Positions 1 to 11,584 of a stretch of 64,000 nt of DNA are shown piece after piece (position 1 is the stretch's first letter; each line of letters begins with the position of its first letter). A program made the position numbers and the translations under genes. The notes under the pieces are model-generated. The model did not search any database. It was not told the DNA's origin and saw nothing but the letters and a program-made list of their open reading frames with translations. Source of the stretch: Isoetes taiwanensis (Eukaryota; Streptophyta; Lycopodiopsida; Isoetales; Isoetaceae); the NCBI GenBank assembly GCA_021234155.1, contig JAJEKV010000487.1:1-64000 (forward strand). Direction: 5' to 3'.

Positions 1-159
1 CCCACTATTGTTTCTTGTTTTGGCCTCCCTTTGAAAACCTCTTATGCAGGAAGTGGGTTTATAAAAATAAAATATTACCGCATACTTGGTAGATCTGTGC
101 AGTTCAACATATGCTCCAATTTCTTTTCAAACATCTCTCAGCAAGGAAATATATATATC

Positions 160-371
160 TATTGGAACGTGTCCGGCTTTATGCACGTTCTACAACCTTG
201 GTCTTAATTATATTTACCCAAAGGAGCTAAAAGGGCTTTTTCCTTTAGTCCCTTATCAGATATAAGAGCATGTTTCATGAATGAATGATTCGCTTTGCAT
301 TAATCAGGCTCTCTCTCTTTCTCTGCTTTGTTATAAGTCTCTCACTTCCTTGCTTGTTATATTCGGCAACA
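160..371 (+). repeat. Left LTR of copia-like element
   Basis: It starts tattggaacg and ends ggcaaca. It shares order and wording with 2385-2591, including tatgcac.ttctacaaccttgg, catgaatgaatgat and ctcacttcct, with many substitutions between the copies, so the insertion is old. Confidence 0.75.
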
Positions 372-2384
372 TGGCATCGCAGCCAAGTTTGGAGTCTATG
401 ACATCGCAAGGAATTGACGCAACTTTGGCAGAAACAAAAGTTTTGATGTAGTTTTGTTATACAGCAGCAACAGCGCCGATCTGAGACTTTCGTGACAGCT
501 CATATATTACAGGAATTAGAAGTAGAATCAGCGCTTGAAAGAAAACTAATTTATGTTCACTATGAAGGTCATTGCAGCTATAGAAGCAAAAAAACAACAG
601 ATTTTGGAGCACAAGTAACTTTCTTAATATAACCCTATTGTGTGACTGTAAGGCTTCAAAAGAGTAAAAGAATCTAGTTTAGGTAGCAATAAAAATAGTG
701 GAAAAGGTTAGGTACTTTTTTGAGTTAAGTGAAAATTTAATAACTAACTCATTTTTTAAAACTATAGAAGAAAAGTGGTATTGATGGATCCCCAAATATG
801 TTTTTGTATTAGTTTGTTCTTTTAGATCTCTAGATATGTTTTATTAATTTGTTCTTTAGATCCCTATATGTTTTTTATTGGTTCTTTGCTTATTTTGTGA
901 TTACTTAAGTTTCAGAGTATCATTCATACATAAGAGAAATTGTCATCCTGCTTTTACTTTAAAAAGCAATAAAAGATCAATAGTGAAATCTATGCTTATA
1001 AAACACCTCATCATATAGGTTGTATATGCAACATAAAGAACTATTATTTCTAAAATGATCAAAGGAAACATGGAATTTAATGATATGATTTTTCATGCAT
1101 GATAAATGAATTATAAATCTTTCCATGAAAGTTAAAAGTAATGGAGCTGATATTTTCATGTGCTTGCAAATTATGAAAAGTTATGATGTTTTCAAACATC
1201 ATGGAAAACCATGTGATTTATTGAGAACAATAGAAAGTCATGAGGTTAAATTGAAAACTGCGGAAGTCATGTGATTTATCAAAATATAAAGGCCAAATTG
1301 AAACATCATGAAAAGTCATGTGATTTATCAAACCCAAAAGTAATGGAGCAAAGGTAGTATCGTGCATGACAAATATCAATATCTAATGTCAGGATCAAGT
1401 GATATTCACAGGCCAAAGGATCGATCAATTTTGATGGAATTGGATTTATTTGGAAGATTAAATGACCTTACTATTTGAAGGTGATAAGGATTTACTGTGG
1501 AAGATTCTTGTCTTTATTTAGAGCAATCACTCAACACGGTACAAAACTACAGAGGGTCGAAAGTATGATGAATGGATTGATACTCAAACTGACCAAAAGA
1601 ATTTGTTGTGGGCTTTCAAACGAGCATCCTTTATCCGCTTAAAAGACTGTTGATTACAGATGCTGTTTCCACATTCCAATAGTCAAATATAGGCATATAT
1701 TGAAAAATTTGGTATCGTAAAAAGTACTATGAATTATTTAATCTATATCGGTCAACTATCGCACTTAAGAAGGAGCCCTCATAAGATCATATTGATAAGT
1801 TTGTCCTTGGTAGAACAAGCTAGTCAGCCTAGTGAACCCCGTTTCTATCTAACAAATTACTCCTCGCTATGTTGTTACGATCCATGCTAATTTAATTTGA
1901 GAAACAATTGTATGTTTTAAATAAAAAGACAATTCCTGGACGATAATATATGCCTATCTTTATTTGATCATTCTCACTACCAAAGACCGAGAAGAATACC
2001 TTTAATTAGCCAATGTTGCTATTGGATACGCTGCAATAACCTAGTCGAGGTAGAAGCTATGCTACATGTCACGCGGCCCGCCCTGTTGTGGTAAAACAAA
2101 TCATTCGCAGATTGTTTTCATCACCCCGATCGTATAGATGTCATTGGTCATAAACTAATCATACCGAGGAGACTTGGTCACAAGAAAGTTTATGATGAAA
2201 AAGAATGCTAAGGCCACATGGGCGCATAGTTATGCTCGTTTTTCCTTCGATCTCATGTGCGTTTTTACTCGAGCCAGAGATCAACTTTGTGGGACATACA
2301 TCATACATTGTGCATTTGATCTCATCCTAAGATACATGTCGCTTATTTCAGAGTTTTTCAAAGAGACCTAAGTTTGTAGGGGGA

Positions 2385-2591
2385 TGTTGGAACGGTCCTA
2401 TTTATGCACATTCTACAACCTTGGCCTTTTGTCTATATTTCTGGCTCAAAGGAGTTAAAAGGTTTTTGTGGCCTTTAGTCATTGTGAGTAAGACGCATGC
2501 TCTTCATGAATGAATGATCGCTGGGATTAACTTCACAGGTTTCTCTCGCTTTTTGCCGCCTCACTTCCTCGGGTCATATATTCCTGCAATA
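2385..2591 (+). repeat. Right LTR of copia-like element
   Basis: It starts tgttggaacgg straight after a polypurine tract and ends near tgcaata. The canonical TG start is kept here but lost in the left copy. Confidence 0.75.
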
Positions 2592-2950
2592 GAATGGCAC
2601 CTTGCACGCTAAATCGAGCAAGAGCTATTGTCAGATGATAAAAGCCCTAATATGTGAACGAGCTAATAGTGAACTGGCGAGGTTTGATGGAGATTCCTTT
2701 ACCGCTTCTAGCTTGCCCTAAATCATTCCGCTCAGCCTCATTACTCTCGATCCATCCCTTGTCAGAATTGCCTTTTCTAATCATCCTCGCCACCAACGAC
2801 TTCTGCCAGACAAATTTCACTAGCCGCAATCGCTTCCGCTTGTTCCTCCTACCACACTCTTTTAGGGTGTTCAAGAAGCCCATTTGAACAGTCATCATAT
2901 CCTCCGCTTTGACCCGCTCGCAAGCCCGCTTTGGTTCCACCGCTGTACGC
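2592..2950. other. Unassigned sequence with overlapping short ORFs
   Basis: A 97-codon minus-strand frame (2647-2940) and a 77-codon plus-strand frame (2654-2887) overlap fully. Neither shows a motif I recognise. The minus frame is strongly basic. The stretch may be part of the retroelement debris on either side. Confidence 0.3.
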
Positions 2951-2959
2951 TTCGCTATT

Positions 2960-3902
2960 TTACCAAATGCTTGGCCCTTTAAATGTCGGATTCCAAGCCA
3001 AAGACTTCGCTGCTAGCATTTGTGGCTGATGAAGTTCTTCTCGAATAAGAAGTGGATCCGTTAGCATCAGAAGCTTCTCCTCTTCCCAAGTGATAATAAA
3101 ATGGGAGCCTACCAGCAAAAATACCAAATCTTCAAATTCGAACATGGTCAAGTAGGTTGCATATAGGGACGGTTTTGAGTTCATATATGGAAGTATAATT
3201 TTCCGGGAGGCACAAAACAAAAAGCCATAGTTGGGTCCAGAGTGGAGAAATCTTAATCGATGTAGATGCTTGATGAAGAGACGAATTCTGATGGCATAGA
3301 CATCTGGAAGGATAGATTTGATGGCCTAATCCACAAGGACAAATATGTCTCACATTATGTGAGGGCTTTGATATAATTATATGTAATGGTGAGCAGCCAA
3401 ATTCCAAATTAAGCTGTACTCTAGTGAATGGAAGTGTTGTGGGACTATTTAGCCAAGCCAACATTTATTAATCAAATTGAGAGATTTTCAAGGAAGTATA
3501 GTGTGCCACTGGCAGATGAGGCCGAGAGCTCATATAAAGCTTGGTGTTGAAGTAGGTGGAATGATACCCTGCAAGCTTAGACCTGCAAGATATGTGAGGC
3601 ATGAATACTTGGAAGATGAGTGAATATGCATCAACAAAGATTGCTCATGCATTAAGATATTCGAGAGAGAATAAAATATGACAAGATGGCTTTTCTTGAT
3701 TTTCAGATCGCATATTGGGAGAAAATTACTGATATTTTAGAGTGTAGAAGGAGGTTTTAAGAACTTTGTACAGACGAGTTAGAGGTAGAGAATGATTTCT
3801 ATCAAGATACATTAGATGATTTGTTTTATAATGCTGGAATGGCGTTATCCGATGGTCTCACAAACATAATAATCAAATTTCATTTCATTTCATCTCTCTC
3901 TC

Positions 3903-3954
<52 letters not shown>

Positions 3955-3960
3955 CTATTT
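2960..3960 (+). mobile_element. Truncated RTE-type LINE, copy 1 (endonuclease end plus 3' tail)
   Basis: Around 3330-3470 the frames read GFDIIICNGEQPNSKL then TLVNGSVV, like the end of an RTE endonuclease domain (LIICNG....GSVVDYL). The following 3480-3890 sequence is repeated, diverged, at 4740-5150. Shared pieces include cttggtgttgaagtaggtg, acttg-agatga and gcattagatgatt. It ends in a ct/ca microsatellite at 3893-3952, as RTE elements often do. Reverse transcriptase is missing, so the copy is internally deleted. The left edge is uncertain. Confidence 0.6.
3909..3952. repeat. (CA)n microsatellite
   Basis: About 22 uninterrupted CA units follow a short CT tract, at the 3' end of the RTE-like copy 1. 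Confidence 0.95.
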
Positions 3961-5225
3961 TACATCAAGGGAATATATCTAAGATATAGTTGTAATTCAA
4001 GATTGATGTATCATTATTTTGTGCTAATATGGGTAAGACCAAGTGACTGTGGTTTGGGGCAAACAAGACCTGACTACGAAGTTCTATTATCAAGATGAAC
4101 TTAGAACCACTGCAACACAAACACCTTGGGATATTAGTGTGTGTGACAGAGTCAATTAAACCAAGCAATGGAGCAAAAAGTAAACTATGGGCTCTAAAGA
4201 CCAGATGCAATGCGCATGGATGTGCCAAAAGTAGAGATATGGAACTTTAGCTTGAAAAGAATAAGCCGAGAGCACATCGTCCAATCCATAGTTTTGTATG
4301 GATGTGAAGGCGATGGGGTCCTGGATTGGCATTGGATACTTGGAAAAAAGGTTGAGAAAGTCCAAAAGGAAATTTTCACCGAATCTCAAACAAAATTGCA
4401 ACCCCTATGAGTGATGCGTTATATGGGATGCTTACATTGGAAGCCAAGAGGCGCGTACCCTTAATTATACTATAAGGTGTTGTATATTATGTCTAAGAAA
4501 GCCTACCACGCTGGCTTTGAGGAGACACGGCTAAGGGCTGGTCATTGATGCCACTCAAAGGATGGCATGATAGGAGATGAATATTTATAGATTTAGCTTT
4601 ATATAAAGACATATCCACATGGGTCAAAAATGAATGTTCTTTATAGGATATGAGATGGAGCAAGAAAAGGCTTCATAGGACCCATATTAATCCTAATACA
4701 GAGGCAAAAGTATTTGGCAGAGGGACCACGTGGCGCAGACATGCATTCCGCAGGATGAGGCTAAGTCACATTGGCTTGGTGTTGAAGTAGGTGTGGAAAT
4801 GCCATTCATTATGAGCTTAGATTGTGTAAGATAAGTGTGAGGTAGGGATACTTGAAGATGAGGAATATGTAATACTTCATATGCCTACGTAAAAGATTCA
4901 GAGAAATATGATGTAAAAGGACACGCTGATGGCTTCTTTACCTCTAGGATCAATGACAAGTAGATGTATCATTGATATTTTACAGAGGGATGATGTTTTA
5001 AGAACCTTAAAAGAAGATGAGTTAGAGATAGAGATTAGCTCATTATTATCAGTATGCATTAGATGATTGGCCTTGCAATACAATGTGAATAGGTTGGAAT
5101 CGCCTTATAGACTCAAGGGCCTGCTGTGACGTATTAACCAAATCATTTTATCGTATCTCTCTCCCTCTCTCCCTCCCTCCCTCCCCTCTCTATCTATCTA
5201 GACCATTCATTCATCTATTCATCTA

Positions 5226-5259
<34 letters not shown>

Positions 5260-5263
5260 CCTA

Positions 5264-5294
<31 letters not shown>

Positions 5295-5300
5295 TCATCT
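3961..5300 (+). mobile_element. Truncated RTE-type LINE, copy 2 (RT C-terminus plus 3' tail)
   Basis: At 4285-4445 the plus strand reads VLYGCEGDGVLDWHW followed by KVEKVQKEIF. This is the conserved post-RT segment of RTE-like LINEs (LYG.E.WG....W...EK.QK.FL). The 3' region 4740-5150 is a diverged copy of 3480-3890, and the element ends in an ATCT microsatellite. Several stops and frame changes show it is dead. Confidence 0.6.
5160..5300. repeat. (CTCC)n / (ATCT)n microsatellite
   Basis: Runs of ctcc and ctct pass into long atct/ctat repeats. This is the likely 3' tail of the RTE copy upstream. Confidence 0.9.
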
Positions 5301-8256
5301 AGTCTCAACAAATAGAAAAGAAAGAAGGCAACCTCAAAACCTCAGATGACATATCATGGTCTTTATCGACGAGGATGCAATGATTTTCCGGGCAGACTCC
5401 AAAACCGCATCGTGAAGGCTAAAAGTCTTAGTCTATGAGCGACTGAAAATTATGAAAGTTTTGAATTGCTTTAATGAATCCATAGAAGCTATACCTATTA
5501 GATTCTCAGACAGCATCTGAATATGCCCCAAGCCAAGCCCACTCTCTCCCTAATATATGAAGCCCCAACAGGGAAATCCAAAAGTGAGTTTGAAGTAGTT
5601 CACATCTACCTGTGATTGAACGACTTCAAAAGAGGACATTAAAGCAAACTCATGAAAGAAAATATGGTTTGGATAGGCTCAAAATTATAAAAAAAGACCA
5701 TTTTAAACTTGATTTGAAAACCCGTGATGAAGGTCATTCTATTGAGAATGAGCCGATATGAGCCGATTCAACCAAAGAGTATAACAACATTTGAATATTT
5801 TATTCGTATGATAAGTTATGTGAATACATTTTCCGCTTGAGTAGCATTGATTTCAAACCAGATAATGACTCTAGTCTAGAGATATTTTAGCACTATCTAA
5901 ATCTTCCTTAGAAAACAAGATTCAAGTGAGTATCTTTTGATTACAAAACTAATGGAAGAATGGTCTTTTGAATTTTTTCTTTGGTCCGGGGCCATCATTT
6001 GATGTGAATCTCTTTTTTTTGCCGCTGGTTCATTCTCACCTAGGGGTTCATGGTTGTTGGCCTCTTTATAATTTGGAGATTTGATTTCAAATTCTATCGC
6101 CTTGATGGTAGGGGATTTGTACTAATCAAAGTTTATCCATAGCCACAGATGAGAAAAAAGAAAGGGATAGAAAGGTATAATCACAAGAACCACGAAGTGG
6201 CAGAAATAGGGAATGAAGTAAATGCAAGAAATGGAAATTCACGTGAGGCTTTGAAGTTAAAATATTGATGAAGGAATAAATGTGAAGCTGAGGGTTGTTT
6301 CAAGCTTTACCATAGAGGCTCACATCATGAGCTACTACTGGTCTATAAGCCCATCAAACTGAGGTGCTATAATTGTGCCATATTTGGTCTGTTGTATATA
6401 TTGCAGGTTGTAATATATGCCTATGATTTGATGAAATATCTTTCCTCGCTCTTTCCATCGGCTAAAACACAAGGTTAAAAGTATGAAAGGACTCAATTTA
6501 CTACACATGAAAGGACTTCAAAGCAAAGTCAGGAGATTCATTAAAACCCTAGCACTTTATTACCGACGAACCGGCACCATTATGATTTCCGCTGAGTGAA
6601 TCTTTTTGATTCCCGACAAACTTGATTCATAGAGAGAGCTAACTACAATGATGTGGGCACTTGCGCGATGCTTTTTTTAAAGCTTTTTTCTCCCCTAATC
6701 GTAGGTTCTACACTTTTAAATCCGCCCCGCACACCCGGGCGCGCCTAACCCACACGCTTTCATGAGACGCGCTGACACTGAGCTAATCATAATGGCTGCA
6801 GTTTCCTCAGAACAAAGACCTCTTGGCACAATTTCAGAAATTTCATGTTAAAAGGTACCTAAATATGCCATCCTGTGACGTATTATTTTCGAGATTAGTC
6901 ACAATCACGTTGATTCTCTCAAGCGAATCAAATCACATTGATTAGCTTCGAGCTAATCACATCAAGCGCTTATGGTTAAAACAGAGGGAGTGCAATATTA
7001 GGCATCAACAAACCTAATGAAAACTTTTAAAAGAACAAAGCGTAAGGAGGCAGCCATTTCATACATGTCCACAACACTTCAATCCTATATGCTACCTATG
7101 GTCTTGTGTGGACGTAAGAATGATGTCCTCTTTCTTTCCTTTCACTTTCCTCCACCTCTTCACCTTAAAATTAGCTATTATGTTTCACTTTGGTGTGTCT
7201 GGTTTATCAACATGTATAATCAAGTTATTGACTTTCATAATCTTATATTTCTTTTCATCATTGCTATTTTCACCCTTCTATTTAGGCTATTACCGCAATA
7301 CAATGAAATACTATAATGATGGAATAGTAATGCTCTTTAAACATGTAGAGAAGTTATATTATGGAATGCGGGAAGTATTTAGACGTATAGGTTTTGACAT
7401 GCATCAAAGAGGAAAAGAAGAGATTTCGTATTCGGGTGACATATACAACTTTGAAATGTGTGTAATGAATACCAACTCATGGCCCAAGGGAGACGCAAAA
7501 TATTATCAATTGAAATGATTAATAAATAAAAACAGATAACGGAGATTGCCGTATGCATTAAGCATGAAAAGGGTATAAAGGGTCTCAAATTTCTATATAA
7601 TGCAAGATATGTTAGTGGAGAATCTAGCATCTTAGTGAAGCAAATTGAAGATGGTGTATAACAGGTGGGTGAGGGACATGGTAATATTTAGGAAAAGTGA
7701 TGTGGAAGTATATATATAAAGTCAAGTTAGGTTACAAAGACATTTTATGATGAAGATGACACAAGTGATCTTACGTATTTATTTTACGGTAAAACAACAA
7801 TCAAGTGAAACAATAGGTGTGGAGCTGACATTGACCATGTTGTGTTAGACATCTTACAGATATATAGACTGAGACTGGAGGAGGAAATTAAATGGGTGCC
7901 GAGGGAATAACAGCTTATTCTAGTGGAATAGGTGTTCATATGCAATGGTAAATAACATTAAAATTGCTCTTTCTAAAGTAAAAGACAATAATATTTTACA
8001 AATGCACTTGTGTACACTTGTGAGGGCATATATATGATGAACCTCCCGATGTAATGCAAAGGCAGTAGCTCCCAAAACCAGAGCATCCTTTAGAAGTTGC
8101 GAGGGGACTGCCTTGTGCACAGCTCACAATGTATGCAAGCTGAACTCACATGCACAAAGGTCACAATAAGATCACAAGTTAGAAGTTAGAACATAAAGGA
8201 ACCATTTATTCTGGTTAGAACAAAGAACTTAATCTTTTGATGCCTGGCCCCTGCAG
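5301..8256. other. No recognisable gene
   Basis: AT-rich sequence with short ORFs only, the largest at 7108-7518 (+, 136 codons) and 7017-7316 (+). Near 6340-6390 a frame reads KPIKLRCYNCAIFG, which could be half of a Gag CCHC knuckle, but the second half is absent. A GC-rich patch lies at 6720-6780. I see no supported gene. Confidence 0.4.
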
Positions 8257-10170
8257 ATAGCCGTTGAAATAAATTTATGAGGTAAATTTGCGATGGCTTA
8301 TTCTTGAAGAATGGATGACACCTACAATCTTTTCCAACATTCCTGATACTAAACTACGTAAATGGTATCCATAGCTCTACTTCGTTTCTGGAGCTTCAAA
8401 CTTCATTATTTCTCCTATTTCATATGATTAAATGATAGAATCTGATTTATGTCAAGAATGTAATCCATATTTCATAGTTCTTATTCTCTATTCTTGTATT
8501 ACTACTTAAATAGTGTCGTTTCATATGCTGGAACATCTATTGATTATACTTTGTGTTAAAAACACAGGAGGTACCCAAATCCAGCTTAAATCTACTCTTC
8601 AAAAATACGTAAGTGCAGAGAATGGTGGAAAGAAATGAGGATGAAGTTTGTACTGGGAGACCTTTCAAGGTATAAGAATCTTAAAGTTTAACCTATGATG
8701 TTGATCTGCAAAACAAATTGTTTTATTAGAAACAGAGCTAAGAAGATTTTAAGTTACTATCTGGAGCTATGCGTTTTGCTTCTGCAGTTATGGCGGATCA
8801 TGAACCACATCAAGGTGTTTCAAACGAGTTTATAACAATCAGTTCATGGTAGTGAAAATGAGGAGGTTTAATCAATGCTTACCACTGACACACCTCAAGA
8901 ATGGGGAAACCTTCACATTTACTAATGATCCCAATTCTAATCTCAGTTCTAACACCAGAAGAGCTCCACATCCAAGCATAATGGCATGTATCTTCAGGTT
9001 AAGAAAATTCCTATATATTGCAATTCTGAAGCTTTAACTTTATCAAGCTTTATTGCTTAAGGTTTTGATTCTTTGTTGATCCTAGGCAAAAAATGCCACT
9101 AACAGCAGACTTTAGCGGAGGAACCAGGCTGGGATAATAATTCTGCAGTGTCGGATTAAGGTGCTGTTTCGGAGCTTGGTGGGAATATCAACTGGCGAAT
9201 GCATATGTGGCTATAGTCGTCGTAATGTCTTAAAGTGTTGAATTTCTGGTTTATTTTTATTCCATTCTAGCTGCTGATTATGATATGGGAGCAGAATCAT
9301 TGGAATACATTCATCACAGAAGATGACTTTGCATACTTGCATACAACCAAACTTAACGCCAAAGTGGGATTCCGATAGATGGTGGATCAAAGATCAATAT
9401 GCCTTTTGTAGTAGGGTGAATAATATTTTGATAATTTTCGTTTGGGCCAGGTACTACATTTATATTTTGAAAATAAAAGTTCTATTTTACCAAAGAAGTC
9501 CCAGATGTTGATGAACATGGTTTGTCTCTAGCATGTTGTAAGTTTCTGTGATAGCATATCTCTAATTCTATATACATTCATGAACTGACTTTCATTTTTC
9601 TGCAGCCACAATTTGCAAATCATCATAGATCTTCGCGGCGCGCTTAATGCAAAACACGGAAAACACTCAGTGGCAATGAGATGGTGTATCTCAGTGGGCT
9701 GATTCTGATAAGAATCATAAACCAGATTTTGACATCATAGAATTTCGTGGTGCTGCAAGTGGAATACATTTCAAAAGTTAGCCTTTGGATGATCTTGTAA
9801 GGAGCTGATATGGCAGACATTTGCAGATATGCATCAAACCTCTGCACCCTCGGGAAAATAGCCCCATTGAAATGAGCCATGGTGAGGTTCTAGATACTCT
9901 TCAGTACACAAGGAAGGTTACAAAAAGAGCAAGAGCCACAGTGAGAGTGCATATGTGATTATAGACTCAAGACTGTGGAAGTCTATCGAACTTGTTAACC
10001 TTATGAGCCCTCTGATGAAGCAAGCACAAATGTGGCTCGACTAAGCACAAAGTAAAGTATTGTGTCATTGAAAGACAGGATGGCGCAATGGCAATATTAA
10101 TTTCATAGAAATGACAGGGCAAATGAGCTGCAAGTCTTATAAATCGGCAGGGCGCCTCAATATTCATTGC
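8257..10170 (+). pseudogene. Decayed GH5 glucan 1,3-beta-glucosidase-type gene, introns retained
   Basis: Exon remnants appear in the right order for the plant GH5 exo-beta-1,3-glucanase family. Exon 1 ends at 8357 with EEWMTPTIFSNIPDTKL (family: EGW.KPSLFDGIPN.DL). Exon 2, 8568-8669, has TQIQLKSTLQKYVSAENGG then WETF, the fascin-like module. Exon 3, 8788-8997, begins LWRI. Exon 4 from 9086 has a frame with EYQLANAYVA. Exon 5 from 9271 has HWNTFITEDDFAYL and WWIKDQYAF. Exon 6 from 9606 has QIIIDLRGA. Later, near 9945-9995, AYVIIDSRLWKSIELVN is readable. GT-AG borders survive at several junctions, including the WETF/LWRI boundary. Stops and frameshifts interrupt every exon. This is an unprocessed pseudogene of a cell-wall or secreted glucanase. 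The intact gene would be about 500 aa. Confidence 0.8.
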
Positions 10171-10318
10171 AATATTCTGAATTGAATTTAATTGATTGAT
10201 TGATGTTAGAGACCAAAATTACAGAGGTCTAAGCTATATATGTTATGTTAAAGCTGAGGCTCACAATGCTGTAGCATGCTAGGAGTCTTCTTTTTTCTCC
10301 TTCATTTGGTTTGTTCTG

Positions 10319-10620
10319 TTTTTTTTTTTTTGGTAAGGTTTATTAATCAGAGAGGCAGGTGAGAACTGGGTTAACGGATAAACGGATGGGTGCAGTCTGC
10401 AGGGATATCAGAAATTTGGATGCCTAATTGAGGTTACAGAGCCATACTGACAGTCATTGGAGTCTCAAAACCGAAACCTGACTCTGAGTAATGGAACTGA
10501 GTGGATCACAAAACAATGCCTGCCAGAAGAAGAAAGGAACCTGGGCCATGAAACGGCAGTGATCTACAACTTGTGTTATGCTTGGGTATATTCCCATCTA
10601 CTTTAAAGACAGTGTAGGGA
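10319..10620 (-). mobile_element. Possible 5'-truncated LINE 3' end (minus strand)
   Basis: A 13-T run at 10319-10331 is followed by ggtaaggtttattaatcag. Read on the minus strand this gives an AATAAA-bearing end and a poly(A) tail, typical of a LINE 3' terminus. The remaining 290 bp show no coding signal. The right border is a guess. Confidence 0.35.
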
Positions 10621-11584
10621 GGGGTTCAATATATATTGTAAATTGTCAAACCAAGTGAGAAAATGTACTATGAATACCCACATCATAAAAATGAGAGAGG
10701 ATAACACATCTTGGATTGTAGGGTGTTATGCCCATTATAAACTAGCGCCTCGGAGTCCCTATAATTTCAGTAGCAGTCAACATCTGAAGTTCACAGTGTT
10801 ATTCATTTTAACAAAATGGGCCCGAGAGTTATAGCTTCCATAACAAGCCAGTGTTTGCGGCTATTCGGGTAACAAAATCGACGCTTATGCCACTTATTAT
10901 CGTGGTGACTCACCCAAACAACGCCCCGAGATTCTAACCTCAGCTATAAAACTTGAGGGCCAAGTTGCTAAGGCGTCATCACATTTATGGCTGCCCACAA
11001 ATGGACAATTTTATGGTGGTGTTGGTCTGTTTGAGTGCTCAGATTTACTGAGAATGCTGGACTTACTAAGTAGGTATATGTGGAGTAAATATACTATCTA
11101 AATAATGTATATTCTTTAGTAGATACAATGCATAATAATGTCACAGTTCTGAAAGATAAGATTCCACAAAGGTTCAAAAGCATCTGTCACTGCGCCCAGT
11201 TCGCATTAACTATTCTAATTCCATGCTCCGCAAAACACCGCCCAGACCACATGCACCAAGGCACCCTAGTCCATAAGGTCCATAATATGCTCAACGAGCT
11301 CAGTATGGGAAAAACCTAACAGCTTCTAAAGGATGGGCAAGTTTTAAAGTCTACTAGATTACGTATTGCCACGTTCTCTCATTTAAAGTAGAAACCATGT
11401 CAACCAAACCCTTAACCTCGTTTCCATCATATTTAATTTCGTGATAGCTTCAATTATGTTCAAAAAGTAAGTATAGAGCATATTTATAATCAATATCTAC
11501 ATTATTGGTATCTGCATTATTTGAAAACCATTTCTACCGCTTAACCATAACAAATTTCCACAAAACTGCAGGTCAGGGTTTTTA
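10621..11584. other. No recognisable gene
   Basis: Short ORFs at 10643-10834 and 11128-11319 (+, 63 codons each) show no motif. This is probably intergenic or old repeat sequence. Confidence 0.4.

Larger units (their letters stand above)
160..2591 (+). mobile_element. Internally deleted Ty1/copia-like LTR retrotransposon
   Basis: Two related LTRs of about 210 bp flank roughly 2 kb of internal sequence. Directly after the left LTR, 372-383 reads tggcatcgcagc, matching the plant initiator-Met tRNA primer binding site at 9 of 12 positions. Directly before the right LTR, 2372-2384 is a purine-rich tract (gtttgtaggggga). The internal part is too short for gag-pol. Around 1418-1470 a frame reads FDGIGFIWKIK, resembling the start of copia Gag (FDG.N...WK.KM), and the 1560-1620 stretch also resembles Gag. 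No protease, integrase or RT motif was seen. This is a non-autonomous or decayed copy. No clear target duplication was found. Confidence 0.75.
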
